Assembly (NCBI RefSeq): GCF_003934285.1
Contig: NZ_RQWJ01000004.1
Location: forward strand, 434,001 to 498,000
Direction: 5' to 3'
DNA: 64,000 nt
From: Brevundimonas fluminis
GTDB lineage: Bacteria > Pseudomonadota > Alphaproteobacteria > Caulobacterales > Caulobacteraceae
Below are positions 45,630 through 55,530 of this stretch, one piece after another. A program made the position numbers and the translations under genes. Numbering within the stretch: position 1 is the first letter of the stretch; each line of letters opens with the position of its first letter. The notes under the pieces were generated by a model, which had not been told where the DNA came from, did no database searches, and was given only the letters and a program-made list of their open reading frames with translations.

Positions 45630-46411
45630 TCGCCCGGCAGCGCGACGGGCCGCCGCGTGTCCTCGCGGATGAAGGCGATGATCTCCTGGATCTCCGGCAG
45701 GTCGGCATAGGCCGCCTGCGCCGCGTCCAGACGCTCGGAAAACAGACCCGGAGCCTCGAAGATGTCGCGATAGGCCGCCAGCAGCCGCCGCACCTCGGCC
45801 TTGCCGTAGCCCTTCCGCTTCAACCCGATCAGGTTCAGCCCGTGCAGCCGCACGTGGTTGCCCCAGGCCGAACCGTACGGGATGACGTCGCGCGTCACCG
45901 CCGACAGTCCGCCGACGATCGCGCCCTGCCCCACCCGACCGAACTGATGGACTGCGCAGAGGCCGCCCAGAAACACCCTGTCGCCGATCCGCGCATGTCC
46001 TCCCAGCGTCGCATTGTTGGCGAAGGTGACGTGGCTGCCGACCACGCAGTCGTGGCCCACATGCGCGCCCGTCATGAAAAGGCAGCCGTCGCCTACGGTG
46101 GTCAGCTTGCGGTCGCCCGGCGTGCCGCGGTTGAAGGTCGAATGCTCGCGGATGGTGCAGTTCGCGCCGATCTCCAGCGCGACGGGCTCGCCCTTGTAGC
46201 CGCCATGCTGCGGGTCGCCGCCCATCACGCAGAACGGGTGGATCGTGGTGCCCGCGCCCACGGAGGTGTCCTGCTGGATCACCACATGGCTGGCCACGCG
46301 CACGCCGGCGGCCAGCGTCACGCCCGGGCCGACGATGGACCAGGCGCCGATCTCGACGCCGTCGGCCAGTCGCGCCGAGGCGTCCACCTGGGCTGTCGGA
46401 TGGATGGCCAT
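45626..46411 (-). CDS. lpxA: Acyl-ACP--UDP-N-acetylglucosamine O-acyltransferase
   Basis: First step of lipid A synthesis. 261 residues of left-handed beta-helix, with hexapeptide repeats through about residue 190, followed by a C-terminal helical domain (RRLLAAYRDIFEAPGLFSER). The catalytic His lies in FMTGAHVGHDCVVGSHV near 125. Start MAIHPTAQVDASARLADGV is typical. ATG 46411 sits at the TGA of fabZ (46411-46413), a one-base TGATG overlap, so fabZ and lpxA are coupled. Confidence 0.96.
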   Translation of the reverse strand: MAIHPTAQVDASARLADGVEIGAWSIVGPGVTLAAGVRVASHVVIQQDTSVGAGTTIHPFCVMGGDPQHGGYKGEPVALEIGANCTIREHSTFNRGTPGDRKLTTVGDGCLFMTGAHVGHDCVVGSHVTFANNATLGGHARIGDRVFLGGLCAVHQFGRVGQGAIVGGLSAVTRDVIPYGSAWGNHVRLHGLNLIGLKRKGYGKAEVRRLLAAYRDIFEAPGLFSERLDAAQAAYADLPEIQEIIAFIREDTRRPVALPGE

Positions 46412-46875
46412 CAGGTCGCCGGCTGATCCACGGTCACGACCATGGCCATGAACTCCGCCTCGGCCGCCAGCCTGCCGTCGATGTAGGTCTCGCCGCGGAA
46501 CTTGTAGGCGTCGCCGCGCGCGCGGGTGACCTTGACCTCCATCCGCAGCTGGTCGCCCGGGCGCGCCGGCCTGCGGAAGCGCACGCCGTCGATCGACATG
46601 AACATGATGACCTTGTCGGCCACCGCGACGTCCATGGTCTTGGACATCAGCAGGGCGCCGGTCTGGGCCATCGCCTCGACGATCAGCACGCCCGGCATGA
46701 CCGGATCGATCGGGAAGTGGCCCGGGAAGAAGGGCTCGTTGTGCGTGACGTTCTTGATGCCGGTGATCGAGGTCGCGGGCACGAAATCCTCGGCCTTGTC
46801 GACCAGCAGGAAGGGATAGCGGTGCGGCAGGCGCCGCATCACCTCGGCATAGTCGATGGTCGCCTCGTCGCTCAT
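46411..46875 (-). CDS. fabZ: 3-hydroxyacyl-[ACP] dehydratase FabZ
   Basis: Dehydrates 3-hydroxyacyl-ACP in fatty acid elongation, competing with LpxA/LpxD for the same substrate pool. 154 residues. The hot-dog fold signature is LPHRYPFLLVDKA near 15-27, with catalytic His in NEPFFPGHFPIDPVMPGVLI and the catalytic Glu in VEAMAQTGALL. Start ATG 46875 overlaps the end of lpxD by four bases. Its place between lpxD and lpxA is the standard one. Confidence 0.96.
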   Translation of the reverse strand: MSDEATIDYAEVMRRLPHRYPFLLVDKAEDFVPATSITGIKNVTHNEPFFPGHFPIDPVMPGVLIVEAMAQTGALLMSKTMDVAVADKVIMFMSIDGVRFRRPARPGDQLRMEVKVTRARGDAYKFRGETYIDGRLAAEAEFMAMVVTVDQPAT

Positions 46876-47885
46876 CCGTCCGTTTTCCCGCGTGCCTTTC
46901 CCGAGGCCTGTTTGGCCAGCCAGACCGCTTCGCGCAAGGATTCCCGCAGCGGCTTGGCCGGATAGCCGGACCAGGTCTCCCCCGGCGGCACGTCCTTCAG
47001 GATGCCGGCGCCGGCCGCGATCCGGGCGCCTTCGCCGATGGTGATGTGGTCGCCGACGCCGGCGCGGCCGCCGAAGACGGCTCCGTCGCCCACCTTCACC
47101 GAGCCGGAGATGCCTGTGAAACCGGCCATCAGGCAGTTGCGGCCGATCACGCAGTTGTGGGCGATCATGACCAGATTGTCGATCTTGGTGCCCTCACCCA
47201 CCACCGTGTCGTCGAAGGCGCCGCGGTCGACGCACGAGTTGGCGCCGATGGTGACGCGATCCTGGATGATCACCCGGCCCAGCTGGGGCACGTCCACAGG
47301 CCCGTCCGCCGAGACGGCCGCGCCGAAGCCGGCTTCGCCGATGCGCACGCCCGCCGACAGCTTCGCCTGGTCCCCGATCAGGGCGAAGAAGACGCTGACG
47401 TTGGCGCCGATCACGCAGTCGCGGCCGATCTGCACGCCGGGGCCGATCACGGTGTTGGGCCCGATGCGCGTGCCGCGGCCGATGCGCGCCCCGTCTCCGA
47501 CCACGACGCCGGGCGAGAGCTCGACCGTCGCGTCCTCGACCGCCGCGGCAGGGTCGACGGCGCGGAAGGCTCGCGCCCGCACCAGTACGTCGGCCGCCCG
47601 CGACCAGGCGGCGTGCGGCGTGCGCGTCACGATGACGGCCGCGTCGGCGGGGGCGTCGTCCGCCGCCTCGGCCCGCACGAAAACCGCCCCGGCGCGGGTT
47701 TGCGCCAAGGCGGCCTTCAGCTTGCGGTCGGACAGGAAGGTCGCGGCGTCCCGATCGGCCGACGCCAGCGGCGCGACGCCGGAGACCATCCGGTCCCCGC
47801 CCCTCAGGACCTCGCCGCCGACCAGTTCGGCCAGCTCCTGCACGGAGCGCGGCGGCAGGGCCTCGAAGAAGCGGAGATCCGGCAA
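46872..47885 (-). CDS. lpxD: UDP-3-O-acylglucosamine N-acyltransferase
   Basis: Adds the second hydroxyacyl chain in lipid A synthesis. 337 residues. An N-terminal uridine-binding domain (about 1-110; RSVQELAELVGGEVLRGGDR) leads to a left-handed beta-helix of hexapeptide repeats with catalytic His in LVMIAHNCVIGRNCLM near 240. ATG 47885 lies 8 bases after the skp stop. It ends in an ATGA overlap with fabZ. Confidence 0.95.
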   Translation of the reverse strand: MPDLRFFEALPPRSVQELAELVGGEVLRGGDRMVSGVAPLASADRDAATFLSDRKLKAALAQTRAGAVFVRAEAADDAPADAAVIVTRTPHAAWSRAADVLVRARAFRAVDPAAAVEDATVELSPGVVVGDGARIGRGTRIGPNTVIGPGVQIGRDCVIGANVSVFFALIGDQAKLSAGVRIGEAGFGAAVSADGPVDVPQLGRVIIQDRVTIGANSCVDRGAFDDTVVGEGTKIDNLVMIAHNCVIGRNCLMAGFTGISGSVKVGDGAVFGGRAGVGDHITIGEGARIAAGAGILKDVPPGETWSGYPAKPLRESLREAVWLAKQASGKARGKTDG

Positions 47886-47893
47886 CGGCGTCC

Positions 47894-48481
47894 TTACTGG
47901 TTCGGAACCTGAACCGGCGGGGTCATGCGCGAGAAGCTGAGCGACGGCAGGGCCGCGTTCAGGCGCTGGATCACCACGTCGGTGATGTCCATGGCGGGGT
48001 TCATCTCGATGACCGCTTCGCGGGACAGCAGCAGGCCGCAGCCGCGCTCCTGATAGACGGCGACCAGGATCGGGTCGGTCGCCTGCGCGATGGCGCGGAG
48101 CTGCATGTTCAGCGTGTACTCCAGCTCCTGCTGGCGCTGGGCCTCCAGCTGCCGGGCTTCGGCGATGCGCTGCTGCAGGGCCTGCGAACGCTGGGCGAAT
48201 TCCTGCTCCGGGATGGTGCCGCGGCCCTGCTCCAGAGCCGTGATTTCGGCCTGGATCGACTGGGCGTAGGGCTCGAGTTCACCCGAAACCTGCTGGGAAA
48301 GGGTCCGCATGCCCGTCTGCACCGACTGGCCGACGGTGGACTGAGCCAGCAGGCGCTCGTTGTGGAACACGCAGACGCCGGGGATCACCGGGCCGGGGTT
48401 GGCGGGACCCTGGGCCTGGGCGGCGGCCTGGCCGGCGAACAGGAGAGTCAGGGCGAAGGCGCCGTAAGCGAGGGTCTTCAT
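47894..48481 (-). CDS. OmpH/Skp-family periplasmic chaperone
   Basis: Holds unfolded outer-membrane proteins on their way to BamA. 195 residues. The signal peptide MKTLAYGAFALTLLFAGQAAA is cleaved before QAQGP (motif given in short form: hydrophobic core residues 7-18, AQA junction). Coiled-coil arms follow near 60-130, rich in Gln/Glu/Arg (RSQALQQRIAEARQLEAQRQ). The order bamA-skp-lpxD is the conserved envelope arrangement. It starts 37 bases after the bamA stop. Confidence 0.92.
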   Translation of the reverse strand: MKTLAYGAFALTLLFAGQAAAQAQGPANPGPVIPGVCVFHNERLLAQSTVGQSVQTGMRTLSQQVSGELEPYAQSIQAEITALEQGRGTIPEQEFAQRSQALQQRIAEARQLEAQRQQELEYTLNMQLRAIAQATDPILVAVYQERGCGLLLSREAVIEMNPAMDITDVVIQRLNAALPSLSFSRMTPPVQVPNQ

Positions 48482-48518
48482 GTCATTCAGCCTTTGGTAC
48501 GCCCCCTGTCGAGGGGAG

Positions 48519-50933
48519 TTAGAACTGGGTGGAGGTCGAGAAGCGGAAGTTCTCGGTCTTGTCGAACGGCATTTCGGAGAACGGCTGGGCCAGGTCGAAG
48601 CGGATCGGCCCCATCGGCGAGCGCCAGTGGATGCTGACGCCGACGGCGCCGCGGAAGTCCAGCTCGTCGTTGATCCGGGTGCTGGGCAGGCCCGTCGCCG
48701 GATCGGTGGTGTAGCGATCGTCCAGCATCCCGAGGGTGCCCACGTCCACGAAAGCCGAGGTCCGGATGCCGTACTCTTCCGGCAGGCCGTTCGGAATGGT
48801 CAGCTCGACCGTGCCGACGACGTAGAAATTGCCGCCGAGGGCGTCCGTGGTCAGCAGGTCGCGCGGCCCCATGCCGGCGGTTTCGAAGCCGCGGAAGCTG
48901 TTGCCGCCCTTGAAGAAACGGTCGTTGATGCGGATGGGGTCGCCGGCCCAACCGGTGACGTAGCCCGCCTCCAGCCGCGTCGTCACCACCCACTCCGGCG
49001 CGAAGCCGTGGAAGGCCGAGATCTCGCCCTCGGTCTTCAGATAGTTCACGTCGCCGCCGACGCCGGCCAGATCCTGCCGCAGCGTGCCCGTCCAGCCGCG
49101 CGTCGGGCGGATCGGATCGTTCCGGCGGTCCACCAGCAGGGTGTAGCCGATGGACGAGTTCACGAAGGCGCCGATCTGGTCGCACAGGGCCGACGTGCCG
49201 CCCGCCGCGGTGCCGCAGAAGCCGAACGGCACGATGATCTCGTCCTCGCGCAGGAAATAGCGGGCGCTGATCGCGGTGTAGCCGTTCAGCGGATAGGAGA
49301 TCCGCAGGCCGGCGCCCGTCGACCGGTAGTCGTAGCTGGAGTACTCGCTCAGGTCATAGCGCGAGTGGAACAGGTCGAAGCCCGCCCGCAGGTCGCGGCC
49401 GAGGAACTTCGGCTCGGTGAAACGGAAGTCGATGTTCTGGCGCAGCGAGCCCCATTCCGCCCGCGCGACCAGGTTCTGGCCGCGGCCGCGGAAGTTGCTC
49501 TCGGAGATGCCGAGGTTCAGCACGAAGGAATCGTAGGAGCTGAAGCCCGCCCCGACCGACAGCTCGCCGGTCGGCTGCTCCTCGACGGTGACGTTGACGA
49601 TCGAGCGGTCGGGTTCGGATCCCCGCACCTCCTCCACCGTCACCTCCTTGAAGAAGCCGAGGCCGCGAAGGTTGTTGCGCGACCGCTCGAGGAGCTGACG
49701 GTTGAAGGCGTCGCCCTCGGTCAGGACCAACTCGCGCCGGATCACGGGGTCGATCGTGCGCGTGTTGCCGATGACGTTGATGCGCTCGACGTAGACCCGC
49801 TCTCCTTCGCGGACGTTGAAGGTCACGTCGACGGTGTCGGTGTCCGGGTTCACCGCGAACGTCGGCTCGATCTCGACGAAGGCGTAGCCGGCCGATCCCG
49901 CGGCGTAGGTCAGGGAGTCGGTCGCCGCCTCGATCTTGTCGCTCTCGTACAGGCTGCCCGAGCGGAACGGCAGGATGCGCGTCAGCAGGTCGGCGTTCAG
50001 CTTGTCGTTCTCGGTGACGACCTTGACCTCGCCGAAAGTGTACTTGTCCCCCTCGTCGACGGTCAGGGTGATGGCGAAGGCGTCGCCGCCCGGCGTCAGC
50101 TCGGCCACCGCCGACACCACCCGGAAGTCGTAATAGCCGCGGTTGGTGTAGAAGTCGCGCAGCTGCTCCCGGTCGTAATCCAGGCGGTTGGGGTCGTAGT
50201 TGTCGTTCTGGGTGAAGATGCGCCACCAGACCGACTGCTTGGTGACCATCACCTCGCGCAGGTCGCTGTCGGAAAACGCCTTGTTGCCCAGGAAGGTGAT
50301 CGACTGCAGCCCGGTTTCCGGGCCCTCGTCGATCTCGAACACCACGTCGACGCGGTTCTGTTCGAGACGCACGATCTTGGGCGAGACGGTCGCCGAGATG
50401 CGGCCCGACAGACGATACAGTTCGACGATCTTGCCGACGTCCTCCTGCACGCGCGCCGCGGTGTAGATGCCGCGCGGCCGGATGGTGACTTCTTCGCGCA
50501 GCTTGTCGTCGCCGACCGCGCCGTTCCCTTCGAAGATCACCTGATTGACGATCGGATTCTCGACCACTTCGACGATCAGCACGCCGTTTTGCACGCCCAT
50601 CTGCACGTCGGCGAACAGGCCCGTGCGCGACAGGGCCTGCACGGCCACGTCCAGAACCACCGGATCGACGACGTCGCCGGGCCGGATGGGGAGGTAGGAC
50701 AGGACGGTGGCGTCCTCGATCCGCTGGTTAGCGCCGCGCACTTCGATGCGCGTGATCTGCACGCGCTCCTGGCCCGTGGGATCCTGCGTCTGGATCGGGG
50801 CGGGCTGGATGGCGGGCGCGGGCGGCGTCTGCTGGGCGAAGGCCGGTCCGGCCAGCCCGGCCGCGACCACCAGGGCCAGGGCGCTGGCGCGGCCGAGCGG
50901 TCGGAAGGGGCCGCGAACTTGGGTAGGGGTCAT
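48519..50933 (-). CDS. bamA: Outer membrane protein assembly factor BamA
   Basis: Inserts beta-barrel proteins into the outer membrane. ATG 50933 gives 804 residues with signal peptide MTPTQVRGPFRPLGRASALA followed by a hydrophobic core and cleavage AFA before QQTPP. A GTG at 50966 that overlaps the rseP TGA (GTGA) would add 11 residues and is a real alternative. Five POTRA domains span about 60-430 (first IEVRGANQRIEDATVLSYL), then a 16-strand barrel ending KTENFRFSTSTQF with the C-terminal Phe. The VRGF-type loop appears as GGNSFRGFET. All expected parts are present. Confidence 0.95.
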   Translation of the reverse strand: MTPTQVRGPFRPLGRASALALVVAAGLAGPAFAQQTPPAPAIQPAPIQTQDPTGQERVQITRIEVRGANQRIEDATVLSYLPIRPGDVVDPVVLDVAVQALSRTGLFADVQMGVQNGVLIVEVVENPIVNQVIFEGNGAVGDDKLREEVTIRPRGIYTAARVQEDVGKIVELYRLSGRISATVSPKIVRLEQNRVDVVFEIDEGPETGLQSITFLGNKAFSDSDLREVMVTKQSVWWRIFTQNDNYDPNRLDYDREQLRDFYTNRGYYDFRVVSAVAELTPGGDAFAITLTVDEGDKYTFGEVKVVTENDKLNADLLTRILPFRSGSLYESDKIEAATDSLTYAAGSAGYAFVEIEPTFAVNPDTDTVDVTFNVREGERVYVERINVIGNTRTIDPVIRRELVLTEGDAFNRQLLERSRNNLRGLGFFKEVTVEEVRGSEPDRSIVNVTVEEQPTGELSVGAGFSSYDSFVLNLGISESNFRGRGQNLVARAEWGSLRQNIDFRFTEPKFLGRDLRAGFDLFHSRYDLSEYSSYDYRSTGAGLRISYPLNGYTAISARYFLREDEIIVPFGFCGTAAGGTSALCDQIGAFVNSSIGYTLLVDRRNDPIRPTRGWTGTLRQDLAGVGGDVNYLKTEGEISAFHGFAPEWVVTTRLEAGYVTGWAGDPIRINDRFFKGGNSFRGFETAGMGPRDLLTTDALGGNFYVVGTVELTIPNGLPEEYGIRTSAFVDVGTLGMLDDRYTTDPATGLPSTRINDELDFRGAVGVSIHWRSPMGPIRFDLAQPFSEMPFDKTENFRFSTSTQF

Positions 50934-50962
50934 GCTTTTTACCGTCGGGGGCTGGCGTCGGC

Positions 50963-52192
50963 TCACGATGCGAGCCCGCCGAGGAAGGCGAAGAGGTTCT
51001 GTTTCTGCAGATCGTTCCAGGTCGCGAACAACATCAATCCCGCGAGCAAGGCAAGACCGACGCGGAACCCCGCCTCCTGAACGCGCGCGGGGACTGGCCG
51101 CCGGGCCACAGCTTCATAGGCGTAGAACACCAGGTGCCCCCCATCGAGAACCGGAATCGGAAGCAGATTTACAAAGCCAATTCCGATCGAAACTAAGGCG
51201 GCGAACTGAAGAAGCGTCAGCGCGAGGTTCGCGCTCTTGAGACCGACGTCGCCGTCGCCCTCCAGAGCCTGCTGGGTGACCCCGCCGGCGGCCTTGGCGA
51301 TGCCGAGGGGGCCGCTCAGCAAGTCGCCGGACTCCCGTCCCGCGAAGATGCGGCCCAGATAGGTCGTCGTCGTCTCGAGCGTGTCGCCGATCGCGGCGAC
51401 CCCGCGCCCGAGCGCTTCCAGAGGGTTCAACGGCCGGTAGCTGAAATCCGCCGCGCTCAGCGGGGCCAGGCCCATGCCGATGCGGGAGATGCGGACCCGT
51501 CCTGCGATCCGGTCCTGCTCGATCACCCGCTGGGGGGTGGCGGTCAGGGTCAGGGTCTGCTCGCCGCGCCGGACACCGAAGGTCAGGGGTTCGTTGGCGC
51601 TGAGCACCACCTTCTGCGTCACCTCCGACGCCTCCACGACCGGCCGGCCGTTGATCGAGGTGATCAGGTCGCCCCGCCGGAAGCCCGCCTCTGCCGCGGG
51701 GGTGCCCGGCGTCACCTGGGCCACGCGGGGCGCCGCGATCTGCTCCCCGACCACCGAGAACAGGACGGTGAACAGGACCGCCGCCAGGATGAAGTTCGCC
51801 GCCGGACCGGCCGCGACGATCAGGGCCCGCTGCCAGATCGGCTTGAAGTGGAAATAGTCGCGCTCGGCGCCCGGGCCGTGCTCCGCGATCAGTCGCGACT
51901 TCAGCTCGGCCAGACCGGCCTGGTCGGGCACGCTGGAGGCGTCCAGATCGCCGGAGAATTTGACGTAGCCGCCCAGCGGCAGCGCGCCGACGCGCCATTC
52001 GACGCCGTGCCGGTCCGTGCGGCCCCACAGGCGCTTGCCGAAGCCCAGCGAAAACTGGTCGATCTTCACGCCGAAGGCCCGGGCCACCAGAAAATGGCCC
52101 AGTTCGTGGATCGTCACGATCAGGCTCAGCACCAGCACGAACGGCACGATGTGCAGCAGGAACGCGCCGAGCAGGTCCAGAATGGCGTTCAT
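50963..52192 (-). CDS. rseP: Site-2 protease RseP (M50 family)
   Basis: Intramembrane zinc protease that completes cleavage of membrane-bound regulators in envelope stress. 409 residues. HELGH (His29, Glu30, His33) lies in the first membrane segment. A PDZ domain spans about 150-225 (PGTPAAEAGFRRGDLITSIN). The C-terminal LDGG motif is near residue 349 in NLLPIPVLDGGHLVFYAYEA. ATG 52192 is followed closely by dxr upstream (14-base gap). The stretch 51120-51240, around the LDGG motif, has lower GC (about 55%) than the rest of the gene. Confidence 0.96.
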   Translation of the reverse strand: MNAILDLLGAFLLHIVPFVLVLSLIVTIHELGHFLVARAFGVKIDQFSLGFGKRLWGRTDRHGVEWRVGALPLGGYVKFSGDLDASSVPDQAGLAELKSRLIAEHGPGAERDYFHFKPIWQRALIVAAGPAANFILAAVLFTVLFSVVGEQIAAPRVAQVTPGTPAAEAGFRRGDLITSINGRPVVEASEVTQKVVLSANEPLTFGVRRGEQTLTLTATPQRVIEQDRIAGRVRISRIGMGLAPLSAADFSYRPLNPLEALGRGVAAIGDTLETTTTYLGRIFAGRESGDLLSGPLGIAKAAGGVTQQALEGDGDVGLKSANLALTLLQFAALVSIGIGFVNLLPIPVLDGGHLVFYAYEAVARRPVPARVQEAGFRVGLALLAGLMLFATWNDLQKQNLFAFLGGLAS

Positions 52193-52206
52193 CGCTCCTC
52201 CGCCGC

Positions 52207-53394
52207 TCAGGCCGAAAGACGGTCGACGACCGTCCGGGCCAGGCGTCGCGCCTCGCCGTCCACGGCCAGCGCCCCGTCGCAGTCGCCGCCGGCGGTGAGC
52301 AGGCCCCCCGTCGTCGCCGCCTCGAGCGTTTCGGCGACGACTGCGGCAATATTGAGAAACGCCAGTCGGCGGTCAAGGAAGGCCAGCGCGGCCACCTCGT
52401 TCGCGGCGTTGAACACCGTGGGCGCCGCACCGCCCGCCTTCAGCGCGTCCCGCGCCAGCCCCAGCGCCGGAAACGTCTCCAAATCCGGCGCCTCGAACGT
52501 CAGGCGTCCCAGCGCGGCGAGGTCCAGCTTTGGCGCCGGCCACGGCAGCCGCTCGGGCCAGGCCAGGGCCACAGCGATCGGCGTCCGCATGTCCGGCGGC
52601 CCGAGCTGGGCCAGGGTTGAGCCGTCCCGGTGCTCCACCAGGCTGTGCACGATGGACTCCGGATGCACCACCACGTCGATGCGGTCGGCGGGCATGTCGA
52701 ACAGATAGGCCGCCTCGATCGTCTCCAGCCCCTTGTTCGCCAGGGTGGCGCTGTCGACCGAAATCTTGGCCCCCATGGACCATTTCGGGTGCGCCACGGC
52801 CTGTTCTGGCGTGATGCCGGCCAGATCCTCACGGCGCCGCCCCCGGAAGGGCCCGCCCGAGGCGGTCAGCACCAGCCGCTCCACGCCCTCGGGACGGACC
52901 GCGTCGAACACCTGAAAGATGGCGGAATGCTCGGAATCGACCGGAATCAGCCGCCCGCCGGCGGCCCGGACGCGGTCGATCAGGGCGCGGCCGCAGCAGA
53001 CCAGGCTTTCCTTGTTGGCGAGAGCCAGCACCCCGCCGCGGCCGGCCGCGGCCCAGGCCGAGCGGAGCCCCGCGGCGCCGACGATCGCCGCCATGGTCCA
53101 GTCGGAGGAACGCCCCGCCGCCTCCGCCAGCGCCCCCTCGCCGGCCGCAGCCTCCACGCCGGACCCGGCCAGCGCCGACCGCAGCTCGGCCAGCCGGTCC
53201 TCGTGGGCGGTGACCGCCACCTTCGCCTTCCAGCGTCGCGCCTGTTCCGCCAGCAGGGCGACGTTGGCGCCGCCCGTCAGGGCCTCGACCTCATAGACCG
53301 CCGCGCCCGCCGCCTGCGTCTGCGCCATCAGGTCCAGCGTGGACACGCCGACCGATCCGGTCGACCCCAGAACGGTGACCTTGCGCCGGATCAT
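52207..53394 (-). CDS. dxr: 1-deoxy-D-xylulose 5-phosphate reductoisomerase
   Basis: Second step of the MEP isoprenoid pathway, feeding undecaprenyl phosphate and quinones. 395 residues. NADPH loop [16 protein letters not shown] near 7-22, ALANKESLV near 120-128, metal-binding [10 protein letters not shown] near 148-157, TASGGPFRG and [22 protein letters not shown] 53394 overlaps the cdsA TGA (ATGA), so it is coupled to cdsA. A longer frame upstream overlaps cdsA and is rejected. Confidence 0.97.
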   Translation of the reverse strand: MIRRKVTVLGSTGSVGVSTLDLMAQTQAAGAAVYEVEALTGGANVALLAEQARRWKAKVAVTAHEDRLAELRSALAGSGVEAAAGEGALAEAAGRSSDWTMAAIVGAAGLRSAWAAAGRGGVLALANKESLVCCGRALIDRVRAAGGRLIPVDSEHSAIFQVFDAVRPEGVERLVLTASGGPFRGRRREDLAGITPEQAVAHPKWSMGAKISVDSATLANKGLETIEAAYLFDMPADRIDVVVHPESIVHSLVEHRDGSTLAQLGPPDMRTPIAVALAWPERLPWPAPKLDLAALGRLTFEAPDLETFPALGLARDALKAGGAAPTVFNAANEVAALAFLDRRLAFLNIAAVVAETLEAATTGGLLTAGGDCDGALAVDGEARRLARTVVDRLSA

Positions 53395-54209
53395 GGGACC
53401 GCCAGCGACATCGTCAGAAGGCGGCATCCGGCCAGCACCACGGCGGCGAACATCAGGCCGTCGACCCGGTCCAGCAGGCCGCCGTGGCCCGGGATCAGTC
53501 CGCCGGCGTCCTTCACGCCGAAACGGCGCTTCAGGGCCGATTCCCACAGGTCGCCCGCCATGGTCGCCGATGCCCCCGCCAGACCCAGCGCCAGGCCCCA
53601 GATCGGGTCCGGAACTCCCAGCCCGCCGGGGATGAAGGCGGCGATGACCCACCCCGCCAGCGCCCCTGCGACCAGGCCCCCGATGAAGCCGGACCAGGTC
53701 TTGTTGGGCGAGTAGCGGGGCCACAGCTTGGGCCCCTTGAGCAGGCTGCCGACCACGAAGGCCATGACGTCCGACGCCCAGGCCACGACGAAGACCAGGA
53801 TGGTCCAGCTCAGACCGAGGCTCGAGTTCCCGTCGCGCAGCCAGATCAGCAGGATGGCCGGCCAGCCGAGGTAGAGGACGCCATAGGCGGCGTCGACGCC
53901 TTCCTGACCGACGCGCCTGGCGAACACGCCCGCCGCGGCCGCGGCGAAGACCAGCAGGACCAGCGCCGGCGACATGGCGCCGACGTGGGCGGTCACCGTC
54001 ACCGCGAACAGGGCCGCGCCGACGGCCCAGGCGATCGGGGTCGCGCGCGTCGGCGCGCTCATCTGGGCCCATTCTCGCGCCAGCAGGACGCAGGCCGCCA
54101 GCATGATGGCGAGGAACCAGCTCTCGCCGGCCCAGATGGCGAGGACGGCCAGGGGCGCCAGCACCAGGGCCGAGACGGCCCGCAGGCCCAGATCCTTCAG
54201 CGACGCCAT
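53391..54209 (-). CDS. cdsA: Phosphatidate cytidylyltransferase
   Basis: Makes CDP-diacylglycerol for phospholipid synthesis in the inner membrane. 272 residues with about eight hydrophobic segments. The family signature is [20 protein letters not shown] followed by [12 protein letters not shown] near the C-terminus. ATG 54209 overlaps the uppS TGA by one base (TGATG). The uppS-cdsA-dxr-rseP-bamA order is the standard proteobacterial one. Confidence 0.96.
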   Translation of the reverse strand: MASLKDLGLRAVSALVLAPLAVLAIWAGESWFLAIMLAACVLLAREWAQMSAPTRATPIAWAVGAALFAVTVTAHVGAMSPALVLLVFAAAAAGVFARRVGQEGVDAAYGVLYLGWPAILLIWLRDGNSSLGLSWTILVFVVAWASDVMAFVVGSLLKGPKLWPRYSPNKTWSGFIGGLVAGALAGWVIAAFIPGGLGVPDPIWGLALGLAGASATMAGDLWESALKRRFGVKDAGGLIPGHGGLLDRVDGLMFAAVVLAGCRLLTMSLAVP

Positions 54210-54925
54210 CAGGCGGGCACCGCGGGGCGCCCGCCGTAACGTCGGTCGCGGCTGCGGAAGGCGTTCACCGCCTCGGCCAGATGCGCCTCGCCGTAGTCGG
54301 GCCAAAGCACGTCCTGGAAGACGAACTCGGCGTAGGCGGCCTCCCACAGCAGGAAGTTGGACAGCCGCGTCTCGCCCGAGGTGCGCACGATCAGGTCGAC
54401 GGGCGGGCCGTCGCCCGTCGACAGGGCGCGCCCGAACGCGTCCTCGTCGATCGCTTCGCCCGAGGCGGCCAGTTTGCGCGCCGCGTCGACGATGTCGGCC
54501 CGGCCGCCGTAGTTGAAGGCCACCTGCAGCCGGAACTGCTCGTTGCCGGCCGTCTCGCGCTCCGTCCGGGCCACGATGTCGGCGATGTCGGGCGGCAGAC
54601 CCTCGCGACGGCCCAGGATGCGGACCTTCACCCCTTCCCTCTTCAACCGCGCGAGATCGCTGCCGACGTAGGCGCGGACCAGGCCCATCAGGTCGGACAC
54701 CTCCTCCGCCGAGCGGTTCCAGTTCTCGGTCGAGAAGCCGAACACCGTCAGGCAGCGGACGCCCAGCTTCGGCGCCGACTGAATCGTGCGTTTGAGCGCC
54801 TGCACGCCCTCACGGTGGCCGACGGCGCGCGGCAGGCCCCGGCGCGCGGCCCAGCGGCCGTTGCCGTCCATGATGATCGCCACGTGGCGGGGCCCGGGGG
54901 CCTGGTCGGGGTCAGGATCGCTCAT
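54209..54925 (-). CDS. uppS: Isoprenyl transferase (undecaprenyl diphosphate synthase)
   Basis: Builds the C55 lipid carrier for cell-wall and LPS sugars. 238 residues. [20 protein letters not shown] near 14-33 carries the catalytic Asp20. [40 protein letters not shown] and [20 protein letters not shown] are the other family blocks. It follows frr with a 17-base gap on the same strand and runs into cdsA by a one-base overlap. Confidence 0.97.
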   Translation of the reverse strand: MSDPDPDQAPGPRHVAIIMDGNGRWAARRGLPRAVGHREGVQALKRTIQSAPKLGVRCLTVFGFSTENWNRSAEEVSDLMGLVRAYVGSDLARLKREGVKVRILGRREGLPPDIADIVARTERETAGNEQFRLQVAFNYGGRADIVDAARKLAASGEAIDEDAFGRALSTGDGPPVDLIVRTSGETRLSNFLLWEAAYAEFVFQDVLWPDYGEAHLAEAVNAFRSRDRRYGGRPAVPA

Positions 54926-54942
54926 GCGCGGATGCGGTCGGC

Positions 54943-55500
54943 TCAGACCTGCATGATCTCCGCTTCCTTGGCCTTCAGGGCCTCGTCGATGCGCTTGATG
55001 GCGGCGTCGGTGTCCTTCTGGACCTCCGTCTCCATCTTCTTCTGTTCGTCCTGGCTGATGTCCGAGGCCTTCTCGGCCTTCTTGAGGTCGTCGTTGGCGT
55101 CACGGCGCACGTTGCGCACGGCGATCTTCTGTTGCTCGGCGTACTTCCCGGCCAGCTTGGCCAGATCGCGGCGACGTTCCTCGGTCAGCGGCGGGATCGG
55201 GATGCGCAGGGTCTGGCCGTCGACCACCGGATTCAGGCCCAGACCGGCGGCGCGGATGGCCTTCTCGACCGACACCACCATGCCCTTGTCCCACACGTTG
55301 ACGGAGATCATGCGCGGCTCCGGCACGCTGATCGCCGCGACGGCGTTCAGCGGCGAGGTGGAGCCGTAGGCCTCCACCATGACGGGATCCAGCAGCCCCG
55401 CGTTGGCCCGGCCGGTGCGCAGGCCGTTGAACTCGCTCTTCAGCGCGTCCACCGCCTTGTCCATGCGGTCGCGATAGGTCTTGAGGTCTGGCTTGGCCAT
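54943..55500 (-). CDS. frr: Ribosome recycling factor
   Basis: Splits post-termination ribosomes together with EF-G. 185 residues, exactly normal. Blocks are [20 protein letters not shown] near 9-28, [32 protein letters not shown] and [23 protein letters not shown] 55500 follows AGAGAAG on the minus strand. It sits 30 bases after pyrH, as is usual. Confidence 0.97.
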   Translation of the reverse strand: MAKPDLKTYRDRMDKAVDALKSEFNGLRTGRANAGLLDPVMVEAYGSTSPLNAVAAISVPEPRMISVNVWDKGMVVSVEKAIRAAGLGLNPVVDGQTLRIPIPPLTEERRRDLAKLAGKYAEQQKIAVRNVRRDANDDLKKAEKASDISQDEQKKMETEVQKDTDAAIKRIDEALKAKEAEIMQV

Positions 55501-55530
55501 GGAAACTTCTCTCGAGTCTTCTTGATCTTG

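Noticed and set aside
48480..51080. Long plus-strand frame opposite bamA
   Set aside because: bamA with skp on the minus strand accounts for the coding signal. The antisense reading is Val/Arg/Asp/Gln low-complexity sequence.
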